From Actinocatenispora sera (GTDB lineage: Bacteria > Actinomycetota > Actinomycetes > Mycobacteriales > Micromonosporaceae), in assembly GCF_018324685.1 (NCBI RefSeq), contig NZ_AP023354.1:2294001-2358000 (forward strand): a stretch of 64,000 nucleotides of DNA. Direction: 5' to 3'. Each line of letters begins with the position of its first letter. The stretch's first letter is position 1. The position numbers were made by a program, and so were the translations under genes. Under the pieces are notes generated by a model. That model did no database searches, was not told the DNA's origin, and saw only the letters and a list, made by a program, of their open reading frames with translations. This document shows, piece by piece, positions 8,682 to 16,058 of the stretch.

Positions 8682-8838
8682 CGTATCGGTCTGCGGTGTG
8701 TTCAGGCGCGACCTACGGCTGCCGGGACTCCGGTGCCATAGCCATAAAATCGCGCGTCGAACAGCACGCTGCGACTATACACGGCGCCGAGAGCGGGTTG
8801 CCGCCCTCGGCGCCGGACCAGCGAGCTCGGTGCCTGGG

Positions 8839-10809
8839 TCAGAACTGCACCGACCAGGAGTCGAGCGTGCCGGTGTCGCCGGAGTACACGTCGGTCACCT
8901 TCAGCTTCCAGGTGCCGTTGCGGGTCTCGTCGGAGGCGTTCACCGTGTAGGTCGCGTCCACGTCGGCCGCGCTGTCGTACGGGTTGGCGTTCTTCAGCCG
9001 GGCCGTGTCGCCCTTCGGCGAGATCAGGTCGATCTGCAGGTCACCGCGGTACGAGTGGCTGATGTGCACGGTGATCGTGGTCTGCGCGGTGGCGTTGCCG
9101 GCGCAGTCCGCCACGGCGATCGAACCGGTCACCGAGCCGGCGTCCGGGATGTCCTGCGGCGCGGCGCTGGTGACCGTGTCGCAGTCGTCCCCGCCGCCGG
9201 GCGGCGGCGTCGTCGGGTCGGTCGGGTCCGGCGTGCCGTCGCAGGGCGCGTCGTTGCCGGTCACGCTGACGGCGGACCACGCCGACTGGGTCGCCTGGTA
9301 CTCGGCGCTGCACTGGCCGTACAGGTCGGTCGCGGCCTTCAGGGTGTCCTGGCGGGCCTGCGCGTAGGTCTCGGTGGAGACCATGTAGGCGTCCAGGGCG
9401 TGGTACCAGATGTTCGCGGCCTTGTCCCGCCCGATGCCGGTGACGGTCGAGTTGTTGCAGGTCGGGCTGTTGCCGTACTGGGTGTCTCCGCTGCCCTCGG
9501 CGAGCAGGAAGAACAGGTGGTTGCCGACACCCGACGAGTAGTGCGGGTCGGACTGCGGTACGGCCGAGGACCAGCAGTCGTAGGACGCACCGTCCAGCGA
9601 CGGGTGGTACATGTACCGCAGCGGGGTCCCGTCACCGTTGATGTCGATCTTCTCGCCGATGTCGTAGTCGCCCGGGTCCTCGCTGTTGTTGGCGTAGAAC
9701 TCGACCATGGTGCCGAAGATGTCGCTGTTGGCCTCGTTGATGCCGCCGACGTCGCCGGAGTAGCCCAGGTCGGCCAGCGCCTCGGACACGCCGTGGGACA
9801 TCTCGTGGCCGGCGACGTCGATCTCGACGAGCGGGGCGTTGTTGCCCTCGCCGTCGCCGTACGTCATCTGCTGGCCGTCCCAGAAGGCGTTGACGTAGTT
9901 GTCGCCGTAGTGCACCCGGGACGGCACACCCTTGCCGTCGCCGAAGATGCCGTTGCGGCCCTGCTTCTCCTTGTAGTAGTCGAACGTCATCGCGGCGCCG
10001 TACGCCACGTCGACGCCGGCGGTGGCGCGGTCGGAGTTGCTGCCGTTGCCCCACTTGTTGTCCGAGTCGGTCAGCGTGGTGCAGGTGCCGCTCTCGGTGT
10101 TGTTCAGGTCGCAGGTGTAGCCGTTGCCGTGCGACGGGTCGACCATCTCGTAGCCGCTGCCGGACTGGGTGGTGTCCAGGTCGACGGTGCCGACGAACAG
10201 GCCCTGCCCGGTACCGGCGACGTTCTCGACCTCGTCCCAGGAGCGGATGGTCCTGCCGGTGTCGGCGTCGACCAGCACGTGCGCCTTGCTCGGGGTCTGC
10301 CCGTCGGCCTGGTAGCCGGTCACCACGGTCTCGTACGCGAGAACCGGCGTACCGGCGGTCGCGTCCACCACGAGCTTCGGGTCGCCGACCGCGGTGACCT
10401 TGCCCTGGTGGTCGGCCCGGGAGGTCTTCGCGGCCGCGGCCGCACCGACCTTCGCGCTGGTGTCGACGTCGATGGTGTGGTGCTGCGCCACGGTCACCCC
10501 GGCGTACGAGCCGCCCGGCGCGTTGTGCACGACGAAGTCACCGCCGTAGACGGGCATCCCGTGGTACGTGCGGGTGTAGCGGACGTGGGTCGCGCCGCTC
10601 GGGTCGGTGACGACCCGGCGGACCTTGAAGTTGTCGGAGCTGGACGCGTGGATCGCGCTGCGGTGTGCGGTCAGCGCGCTGTTGGCCGTACTGATGGCCT
10701 GCGCCCGGCTGGGGATCACCGGTCCTGCTTGTGCAGACGCGGCCAACCCGGCGCCGATGCCTCCGGCGACGAGTACCGCGGCGCCCGCGGCGGCGAGGGT
10801 CTTTCTCAC
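8839..10809 (-). CDS. Secreted M4 (thermolysin-like) neutral metalloprotease with C-terminal P domain
   Basis: A 656-residue preproenzyme. Signal peptide (RKTLAAAGAAVLVAGGIGAG to ASAQA), an FTP/PepSY propeptide (about 30-200), and the M4 catalytic domain with zinc motif HEMSH (His335, Glu336, His339) and third ligand Glu359 in GINEANSD, exactly the thermolysin spacing; DPHYSSGVGNH carries the transition-state His. After an Asp/Pro/Thr linker (PDPTDPTTPPPGG) a proprotein-convertase P domain occupies about 555-656 (ISHSYRGDLQIDLISPKGD, WKLKVTD, SWSVQF end). It is exported and self-activated to degrade proteins outside the cell. The GTG at 10809 was chosen because GGGAGG lies 6 bases upstream; another GTG at 10851 would add 14 residues. 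Confidence 0.93.
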   Translation of the reverse strand: MRKTLAAAGAAVLVAGGIGAGLAASAQAGPVIPSRAQAISTANSALTAHRSAIHASSSDNFKVRRVVTDPSGATHVRYTRTYHGMPVYGGDFVVHNAPGGSYAGVTVAQHHTIDVDTSAKVGAAAAAKTSRADHQGKVTAVGDPKLVVDATAGTPVLAYETVVTGYQADGQTPSKAHVLVDADTGRTIRSWDEVENVAGTGQGLFVGTVDLDTTQSGSGYEMVDPSHGNGYTCDLNNTESGTCTTLTDSDNKWGNGSNSDRATAGVDVAYGAAMTFDYYKEKQGRNGIFGDGKGVPSRVHYGDNYVNAFWDGQQMTYGDGEGNNAPLVEIDVAGHEMSHGVSEALADLGYSGDVGGINEANSDIFGTMVEFYANNSEDPGDYDIGEKIDINGDGTPLRYMYHPSLDGASYDCWSSAVPQSDPHYSSGVGNHLFFLLAEGSGDTQYGNSPTCNNSTVTGIGRDKAANIWYHALDAYMVSTETYAQARQDTLKAATDLYGQCSAEYQATQSAWSAVSVTGNDAPCDGTPDPTDPTTPPPGGGDDCDTVTSAAPQDIPDAGSVTGSIAVADCAGNATAQTTITVHISHSYRGDLQIDLISPKGDTARLKNANPYDSAADVDATYTVNASDETRNGTWKLKVTDVYSGDTGTLDSWSVQF

Positions 10810-10837
10810 CCTGAGCCTCCCAGACTTTGAGGGGTAC

Positions 10838-10851
10838 GTGACTGTTGTCAC
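10838..10851. promoter_or_regulatory. Inverted repeat between M4 protease promoter and start
   Basis: GTGACTGTTGTCAC is a perfect 5-bp inverted repeat with a 4-base centre, placed just downstream of the presumed transcription start of the protease gene. It may be an operator; no matching site was found elsewhere in the window. Confidence 0.3.
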
Positions 10852-10860
10852 GGAAGGCGG

Positions 10861-10889
10861 GTATAACAGGGCTTTTGCACCGGCGTAAA
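10861..10889 (-). promoter_or_regulatory. Candidate promoter of the M4 protease gene
   Basis: Read leftwards, TTTACG (10889-10884), a 17-base spacer and TTATAC (10866-10861) lie in the unusually AT-rich gap before the protease gene. Confidence 0.45.
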
Positions 10890-11072
10890 GGCACTCTTAA
10901 CTGGCTTTTAAGATTGATGACGATAATTAGGTAGAATTACCCACAATCGCCACTGAACCGACCGGTCGTACGACCCACAGTCACCGCGGCACCCTGCGCT
11001 GCCCGCGGGCGATGACCCCGGCGCGGAAACCGGGGCCATCGCATTCAGGGGGTGTTCCCGTACCGGCATGCT

Positions 11073-11100
11073 CGGCACCCGGCACCCGGCACCCGGCACC
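11073..11100. repeat. Tandem heptamer repeat, CGGCACC x4
   Basis: Four exact head-to-tail copies of CGGCACC. Likely a slippage-prone simple repeat with no evident role. Confidence 0.8.
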
Positions 11101-11166
11101 GAACCGGGCGGTCGCCGGCGCCCGGTGTCGGGTGGTCGCGCCGCGAGTGGTGTCGGTGCCCCGGCA

Positions 11167-11172
11167 TAGACT
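11167..11172 (+). promoter_or_regulatory. -10 element for a leaderless pcrA transcript
   Basis: TAGACT ends 8 bases before the pcrA ATG, so transcription should begin at or within a base or two of the start codon. No ribosome site precedes the ATG, and no clear -35 is seen. This is the usual arrangement of leaderless actinobacterial genes. Confidence 0.5.
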
Positions 11173-11180
11173 CGGTCGCG

Positions 11181-13622
11181 ATGCACGCACTCTTCGAGAT
11201 CCCACCGGTCCAGCCCGCCTCGTCGGCCCGTCGGCCGCCCGCCACCGACCCCGACGAGCTGCTGCGCGGGCTCAACGCGCAGCAGCGGGCGGCGGTCGTG
11301 CACGCCGGTTCGCCGCTGCTGATCGTCGCCGGCGCCGGGTCCGGCAAGACCCGCGTGCTGACCCACCGGATCGCCTACCTGCTCGCCGCGCGGGACGTGA
11401 CACCCGGCCAGATCATGGCGATCACGTTCACCAACAAGGCGGCCGGCGAGATGCGCGAGCGGGTCGCCGGCCTGGTCGGGCCGCGCGGCCGGCGGATGTG
11501 GGTGTCCACCTTCCACTCCGCCTGCGTGCGGATCCTGCGCGCCGAGCACGAGCACGCCGGGCTGAAGTCGACGTTCTCCATCTACGACGCGGACGACTCG
11601 CGCCGGCTGATGCAGCTGGTGGCGCGCGAGCTCGACCTCGACCCGAAGCGCTACCCGGCCCGGTCGCTCGCTGCCCAGGTGTCGAACCTGAAGAACGAGC
11701 TGGTCGACGAGGCGACGTTCGCGGCCCGGGCGTCCGGGCCGGCCGAGCGGGCGCTGGCCGAGGCGTACACGTCCTACCAGCAGCGGTTGCGGCAGGCGCA
11801 CGCGCTCGACTTCGACGACCTGATCATGACCACGGTGCGGCTGCTGCAGACCTTCCCCGACGTCGCCGAGCACTACCACCGGCGGTTCCGGCACATCCTG
11901 GTGGACGAGTACCAGGACACCAACCACGCCCAGTACGTGCTGATCAAGGAACTCGTGGGCGGCGGCAGCGGGAGCCTGCCGGAACCGGTGGACGACGAGG
12001 GCGAGCCGGTGCCGCCGGCCGAGCTGTGCGTGGTCGGTGACGCGGACCAGTCGATCTACGCGTTCCGCGGCGCGACCATCCGCAACATCATGGAGTTCGA
12101 GCGCGACTTCCCGACCGCCGAGACCATCCTGCTGGAGCAGAACTACCGCTCCACCCAGACGATCCTCAACGCGGCCAACCGGGTGATCGAGCGCAACACC
12201 GAGCGCAAGCCCAAGAACCTGTGGTCCGACTCCGGGACGGGCGAGAAGATCGTCGGCTACGTCGCGGACAACGAGCACGACGAGGCCGACTGGGTGGCCA
12301 AGGAGATCGACCGCCTCGTCGACGACGAGGGGTACAAGCCGGCCGACGTCGCGGTCTTCTACCGCACCAACGCGCAGTCGCGTGTCTTCGAGGACATCTT
12401 CATCCGCTTCGGCGTGCCGTACAAGGTGGTCGGTGGGGTCCGGTTCTACGAGCGCAAGGAGGTCCGGGACGCGCTCGCCTACCTGCGCGCGATCGCCAAC
12501 CCGGACGACGTGGTCAGCGTCCGGCGCATCCTGAACACCCCGCGCCGGGGCATCGGCGAGCGGGCCGAGGCGTGCGTGGATGCGTTGGCCAGCAAGGAGA
12601 ACATCTCGTTCGGCGCCGCGCTGGAACGGGCCGGCGAGGCGATCGGCATCTCCTCGCGTGCGGTGAAGGGCATCGGCGACTTCACCGCGATCATGGCCGA
12701 GGTGCGCCAGATGGCCGCCACCGAGCCGCCCGAGGACGTGCTGGAGGCGGTGCTCGCCCGGTCCGGCTACCTGGCCGAGCTGGAGGAGAGCGACGACCCG
12801 CAGGACGCCGGCCGGGTGGAGAACCTGCAGGAGCTCGTCAGCGTCGCCCGGGAGTACACCGAGCGGATCGAGCGCGCCGCCGCGGCCGGCGAGGACGACG
12901 ACGCGGCCGGCGAGGAGATCGAGGAGACCCCGTCGCTGGCCGGGTTCCTGGAGCAGGTGGCGCTGGTCGCCGACGCGGACGAGATCCCGGACGGCGACGG
13001 CGAGCAGTCCGGCGTGGTCACCCTGATGACCCTGCACACCGCGAAGGGGCTGGAGTTCCCGGTGGTGTTCCTGACCGGGATGGAGGACGGCGTCTTCCCG
13101 CACATGCGGTCCATGGGTGACAAGCGCGAGCTGGAGGAGGAGCGCCGGCTCGCCTACGTCGGGATCACCCGGGCCCGGCAGCGGCTGTACCTCTCGCGGG
13201 CCGTCACGCGCTCGGCCTGGGGACAGCCGCAGTACAACCCGGAGTCGCGGTTCGTGCCGGAGCTGCCGACCGAGCTGATCGACTGGAAGCGCACCGCCGA
13301 CGCGTACACCAGCTGGACCCGCGGTGGGGTCGGCCGGGGCGAGTCCGCCCAGTACCGGGGGCCGAGCAGCGAGCTGACCGGCGGGCCGAAGAGCAAGGCG
13401 CTGGCCGGCAAGCTGGGGCTGGATCCGAAGCTGGTCGGTGCGGCCAGCGAGATGCGGCAGGTGCCGTCGCTGGCCCCGGGCGACCGGGTCAACCACGACC
13501 GGCACGGTCTCGGCCGGGTGGTGGCGGTGCAGGGCTCCGGTCCGCGGGCCCAGGCGCAGATCGACTTCGGCGACCAGACCATGTGGATCGTGCTGCGGCA
13601 CGCCCCGATCCAGAAGCTCTGA
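11181..13622 (+). CDS. pcrA: ATP-dependent DNA helicase PcrA/UvrD (SF1A)
   Basis: An 813-residue superfamily 1 helicase. LNAQQRAAV (Q motif) is followed by Walker A GAGSGKT near residue 52, motif Ia ITFTNKAAGEM, motif II DEYQDTN, motif III GDADQSIYAFRGA, motif IV QNYRST, motif V LMTLHTAKGLEFPVVF and motif VI RLAYVGITRARQRL. The C-terminus ends in the small Tudor-like domain typical of PcrA (LAPGDRVNHDRHGLGRV). It unwinds DNA 3 to 5 prime in nucleotide excision repair and replication-fork maintenance. Length matches the family (about 750-830). The ATG at 11181 fits the leaderless promoter just upstream. Confidence 0.96.
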   Translation: MHALFEIPPVQPASSARRPPATDPDELLRGLNAQQRAAVVHAGSPLLIVAGAGSGKTRVLTHRIAYLLAARDVTPGQIMAITFTNKAAGEMRERVAGLVGPRGRRMWVSTFHSACVRILRAEHEHAGLKSTFSIYDADDSRRLMQLVARELDLDPKRYPARSLAAQVSNLKNELVDEATFAARASGPAERALAEAYTSYQQRLRQAHALDFDDLIMTTVRLLQTFPDVAEHYHRRFRHILVDEYQDTNHAQYVLIKELVGGGSGSLPEPVDDEGEPVPPAELCVVGDADQSIYAFRGATIRNIMEFERDFPTAETILLEQNYRSTQTILNAANRVIERNTERKPKNLWSDSGTGEKIVGYVADNEHDEADWVAKEIDRLVDDEGYKPADVAVFYRTNAQSRVFEDIFIRFGVPYKVVGGVRFYERKEVRDALAYLRAIANPDDVVSVRRILNTPRRGIGERAEACVDALASKENISFGAALERAGEAIGISSRAVKGIGDFTAIMAEVRQMAATEPPEDVLEAVLARSGYLAELEESDDPQDAGRVENLQELVSVAREYTERIERAAAAGEDDDAAGEEIEETPSLAGFLEQVALVADADEIPDGDGEQSGVVTLMTLHTAKGLEFPVVFLTGMEDGVFPHMRSMGDKRELEEERRLAYVGITRARQRLYLSRAVTRSAWGQPQYNPESRFVPELPTELIDWKRTADAYTSWTRGGVGRGESAQYRGPSSELTGGPKSKALAGKLGLDPKLVGAASEMRQVPSLAPGDRVNHDRHGLGRVVAVQGSGPRAQAQIDFGDQTMWIVLRHAPIQKL

Positions 13623-13672
13623 CCCGCGACGTCCGCGAGCGATATCACGCCGCCGAGGCCGGCCCCGGCGGC

Positions 13673-13678
13673 TATGCT
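13673..13678 (+). promoter_or_regulatory. -10 element for the alanine leader transcript
   Basis: TATGCT ends 6 bases before the leader-peptide ATG at 13685, placing the predicted transcript start at the ATG itself (leaderless). No good -35 hexamer is seen 17 bases upstream. A GC-rich hairpin after pcrA overlaps this region. Confidence 0.45.
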
Positions 13679-13684
13679 TGCCTC

Positions 13685-13750
13685 ATGCAGGGCCTCGTGG
13701 TGAATCTCGCCGCGGCCGCGCGAGCTGCCAGCTCGCCGGCCGCCGCCTGA
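13685..13750 (+). CDS. Alanine-rich leader peptide (21 aa), probable attenuation sensor
   Basis: A 22-codon reading frame, ATG to TGA, lies directly behind a -10 box. Nine of its 21 residues are alanine, at positions 9-12, 14-15 and 19-21, and it is followed by a terminator-like hairpin and then an alanyl-tRNA synthetase-like gene. This is the layout of ribosome-mediated attenuation: scarcity of charged tRNA-Ala would stall the ribosome in the Ala codons and favour readthrough. The first 8 bases of the frame (ATGCAGGG) are exactly complementary to CCCTGCAT just after its stop. The peptide itself is not expected to have another function. Inference, but several independent elements agree. Confidence 0.65.
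   Translation: MQGLVVNLAAAARAASSPAAA
13714..13741 (+). promoter_or_regulatory. Leader hairpin 1 covering the alanine codons
   Basis: 13714-13718 and 13720-13726 pair with 13730-13741 (12 bp, one bulged C, loop GCC). The stem spans Ala codons 11-12, 14-15 and 19 of the leader peptide, so a translating or stalled ribosome would open it. Confidence 0.55.
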
Positions 13751-13760
13751 CCCTGCATTC

Positions 13761-13788
13761 ATCCGGCGACCGGACACGGTCGCCGGAT
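13761..13788 (+). terminator. Attenuator-like terminator hairpin before the AlaRS-like gene
   Basis: ATCCGGCGACCG pairs with CGGTCGCCGGAT (12 bp, loop GACA) and is followed by TCGTGTCTCCTCC. Its 5-prime arm can pair instead with leader hairpin 1: TCGCCGG at 13733-13739 is complementary to CCGGCGA at 13763-13769, a possible antiterminator. The tail has few U residues, as is common in actinobacterial terminators. Confidence 0.6.
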
Positions 13789-13877
13789 TCGTGTCTCCTC
13801 CCGGCCCAGTGGGCCTCGAGACTCCCTGTCGTCGGCGGTGTCCGGTCGCGCCACCCGCGCACCGACAGGAGTCCACG

Positions 13878-15194
13878 ATGGACACCACACCGATCCACGA
13901 CATCGAACCGATCCACGACACCGGGCCGGTCCACGACACCGAGCCGGTCCACGGTACCGAGCGGGATCTCGACAGCGAGCGGATGCTCGACGGCCCAAGG
14001 GTTCTCGGCGGCACGCCGAGTTCCGGGTACGGGACCGAGCAGATCCTCGCCACGTTCCTCGACTTCTACCGACGACTCGGGCACGAGCCGCTGCCGGGCG
14101 GCTCGCTGATCCCGCCGCCCGGCGATCCGGTGCTGTTCACCACCTCGGGCGTGCATCCCCTGGTACGGCACCTGGAGACCGGTCGCCATCCGCTCGGCGG
14201 CCGGCTGGTGAACGTACAGCGCTGCCTGCGCACCACCGATCTGGACGAGGTCGGCGACGACCGGCACTACACCCTGTTCGAGATGCTCGGCAGCTGGTCC
14301 TTCGGCGACTACTCGCACGAGCAGAGCCTGCGCTGGGGGTACGAGCTGCTCACCGACGGGTTCGGCCTGCGGCCGGATCGCTTGTACGTCACCGTGTTCG
14401 GCGGCAGCGACGAGCTCGGGCCGGACGACGAGTCGGAGCGCACCTGGACCGAACTCGGCGTACCGGTGGAGCTCGAGCCGGAGAACTGGTGGTCGCTGGG
14501 GCCGACCGGCCCGTGTGGCCCGGACTCGGAGATCCACGTCTGGACCGGCGACGGTACGCCGACCGGCACGCCCGGCACCGACTCGCGCTGGATGGAGCTG
14601 TGGAACCACGTCGAGATGCGCTACCGGCGGCTCCCCGACGGCTCGCTGGAACCGCTTCCCCGGCGCGTCGTGGACACCGGCATGGGCCTGGAACGCCTGG
14701 TGACGCTGCTGAGCGGGGTGTCCACCGGGTACGACACCGACCTGTTCCTGCCGTGGCTGTCGACCGCGCGGCGGTTGTGGGGCGTGCACGGGCCCACCGA
14801 GCGGGTCGTCAGCGACCACCTGCGGTCGGTCGTCGCGCTGCTCGGTGACGGGGTGCGTCCCGGGCCGACCGGCCGCGGCTACGTGCCGCGCCGGCTGATC
14901 CGCCGGGTGCTGACCCGGCTGTGGCGGGAGGACGAGACGCACTCGCTGTCCGACCTGCCGGACGAGGTGATCACCGAGACGCTACGGCACTTCCGGCAGG
15001 ACCCGCGGACGCCGGTCCGTGGCGTCCTGCTCGACGAGCAGCGCCGGTTCGGCGAGCTGGTGCGGCGTGGCCGGCGGGTGCTCGGCCGGTACCGGGGGCG
15101 GCCGCTGACCGACGACGACCTGCACTACCTGCACGACACCCACGGCCTGCCGCCGGAGGTGGTCACCGACCTGTACGAGGGGGTGTCCGCGTAG
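13878..15194 (+). CDS. Short alanyl-tRNA synthetase-like protein (catalytic and tRNA-recognition domains only)
   Basis: A 438-residue class II synthetase homologous to the N-terminal half of AlaRS (normally about 880 residues). After a short repetitive N-terminus come motif 1 (LFTTSGVHPLVRHL), NVQRCLRTTDLDEVGDDRHYTLFEMLGS with motif 2, SFGDYSHEQSLRWGYELLT, and motif 3 DTGMGLERL with YDTDLFLPWL. The helical tRNA-recognition part follows (DHLRSVVALLGDGV, GRGYVPRRLIRRV). The editing domain and the C-Ala domain are absent. E. coli AlaRS truncated to 461 residues still charges tRNA, so this protein could be active but unable to clear Ser or Gly errors. The ATG at 13878 has AGGAG 6 bases upstream and lies after the leader terminator. 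Possible roles: spare AlaRS under alanine stress, inhibitor resistance, or a non-translational alanyl-transfer step. Confidence 0.85.
   Translation: MDTTPIHDIEPIHDTGPVHDTEPVHGTERDLDSERMLDGPRVLGGTPSSGYGTEQILATFLDFYRRLGHEPLPGGSLIPPPGDPVLFTTSGVHPLVRHLETGRHPLGGRLVNVQRCLRTTDLDEVGDDRHYTLFEMLGSWSFGDYSHEQSLRWGYELLTDGFGLRPDRLYVTVFGGSDELGPDDESERTWTELGVPVELEPENWWSLGPTGPCGPDSEIHVWTGDGTPTGTPGTDSRWMELWNHVEMRYRRLPDGSLEPLPRRVVDTGMGLERLVTLLSGVSTGYDTDLFLPWLSTARRLWGVHGPTERVVSDHLRSVVALLGDGVRPGPTGRGYVPRRLIRRVLTRLWREDETHSLSDLPDEVITETLRHFRQDPRTPVRGVLLDEQRRFGELVRRGRRVLGRYRGRPLTDDDLHYLHDTHGLPPEVVTDLYEGVSA
13890..13961 (+). repeat. 18-bp tandem repeats coding for a hexapeptide, x4
   Basis: Four imperfect 18-bp units (CCGATCCACGACACCGAG-like) encode P-I/V-H-D/G-x-E/G repeats at the N-terminus of the AlaRS-like protein, before the catalytic core. 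Confidence 0.75.
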
Positions 15195-15201
15195 CCAGCC
15201 A

Positions 15202-15236
15202 CCGGCCGCGCGGGCGTGGTTCGTCCGCGCGGCCGG
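15202..15236 (+). terminator. Intrinsic terminator after the AlaRS-like gene
   Basis: CCGGCCGCGCGG and its exact complement form a 12-bp stem with an 11-base loop, starting 8 bases after the stop codon. Confidence 0.7.
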
Positions 15237-15265
15237 GACGGCCCCCTCGGCCGTGTCGATGGCGG

Positions 15266-15271
15266 TACCGT
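15266..15271 (+). promoter_or_regulatory. -10 element, probably leaderless, for the DinB/pentapeptide gene
   Basis: TACCGT ends 6 bases before the ATG at 15278, and there is no ribosome site, so a leaderless transcript is likely. No clear -35 was seen. Confidence 0.35.
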
Positions 15272-15277
15272 CCCGAC

Positions 15278-16054
15278 ATGGTGGACTACCGGGATGCGGA
15301 GCTGCGCGGCTCGCGGTTCGAGCACACCGATCTGAGCGGTGCCGAGTTCCGCGCGGTCGACCTGAGCGGGACCCGGTTCCGTGCGGTGGACCTGTCCGGC
15401 GCGGTGCTGCGTGGTGTCGAGCTGGACGGCGTCGACATCCACGGCGAGCTGCGCAACGTGACGATCAACGGGGTGCGGGTCGACGAGTACGTCACCGCCG
15501 AGCTCGACCGGCGGTACCCGGACCGCGTGCGGATGCGGCCGACCGACCCGGCCGGGTTCCGCACGGCGTGGGACGTGGTGGAACGGCTGTGGGCCGGTAC
15601 GGTCGGGCGCGCCCGGGGGCTCGATCCCGCGCTGCTGCACGAGTCGGTCGACGGCGAGTGGTCGTTCACCGAGACGCTGCGGCACCTGGTGTACGCGACA
15701 GACGCGTGGGTCCGGCGGGCGATCCTCGGCGATCCGGCGCCGTGGGATCCGCTGGACCTACCCTGGGACGAGATGCCGGACACGCCGGGCACCCCGCGGG
15801 ACCGCGCGGCGCGACCGTCGCTGGACGAGGTGCTGGCGCTGCGCCGGGACCGGATGGGGACCGTCCGGGAGGTCGTCGACGGGCTGACGGACGAGTCGCT
15901 CGCCGCGGACACCGAGCCGGTCGACGCGCCGGGCTGGCCGCCGCCCCGGTCCTTTCCGGTACGCGAGTGCCTGCTGACCGTGCTCAACGAGGAGTGGGAG
16001 CACCGGCTGTACGCCGAGCGCGACCTCACCGCGCTGGCGAACCGGAGCCGCTGA
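15278..16054 (+). CDS. Pentapeptide-repeat plus DinB-family protein
   Basis: A 258-residue protein. Residues 1-65 are pentapeptide repeats of the A(D/E)L/FxG type (AELRGSRFEHTDLSGAEF, VDLSGTRF, VDLSGAVLRGVEL). Residues about 85-250 form a DinB-like four-helix domain (WSFTETLRHLVYATDAWVRRAIL, FPVRECLLTVLNEEWEH), in which conserved His residues normally bind a metal. Such DinB proteins act as thiol S-transferases with mycothiol or are of unknown function. The same fusion is common in actinomycetes. Its stop lies 4 bases from the end of the convergent M23 gene. Confidence 0.82.
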   Translation: MVDYRDAELRGSRFEHTDLSGAEFRAVDLSGTRFRAVDLSGAVLRGVELDGVDIHGELRNVTINGVRVDEYVTAELDRRYPDRVRMRPTDPAGFRTAWDVVERLWAGTVGRARGLDPALLHESVDGEWSFTETLRHLVYATDAWVRRAILGDPAPWDPLDLPWDEMPDTPGTPRDRAARPSLDEVLALRRDRMGTVREVVDGLTDESLAADTEPVDAPGWPPPRSFPVRECLLTVLNEEWEHRLYAERDLTALANRSR

Positions 16055-16058
16055 CCGG

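Larger units (their letters stand above)
10810..11180. other. Intergenic region between M4 protease and pcrA
   Basis: The 371-base gap holds the protease promoter and inverted repeat on the left, an AT-rich block (about 10870-10945), and four tandem copies of the heptamer CGGCACC at 11073-11100. The pcrA -10 box is at its right end. No gene is supported. Confidence 0.6.

Noticed and set aside
8521-10830. 769-codon + strand frame opposite the M4 protease
   Set aside because: Val/Gly/Arg-rich mirror of the protease gene; no ribosome site and no family features.
13685-13877. T-box riboswitch before the AlaRS-like gene
   Set aside because: The conserved T-box bulge sequence and stem I specifier-loop features are not present; a leader peptide explains the structure better.
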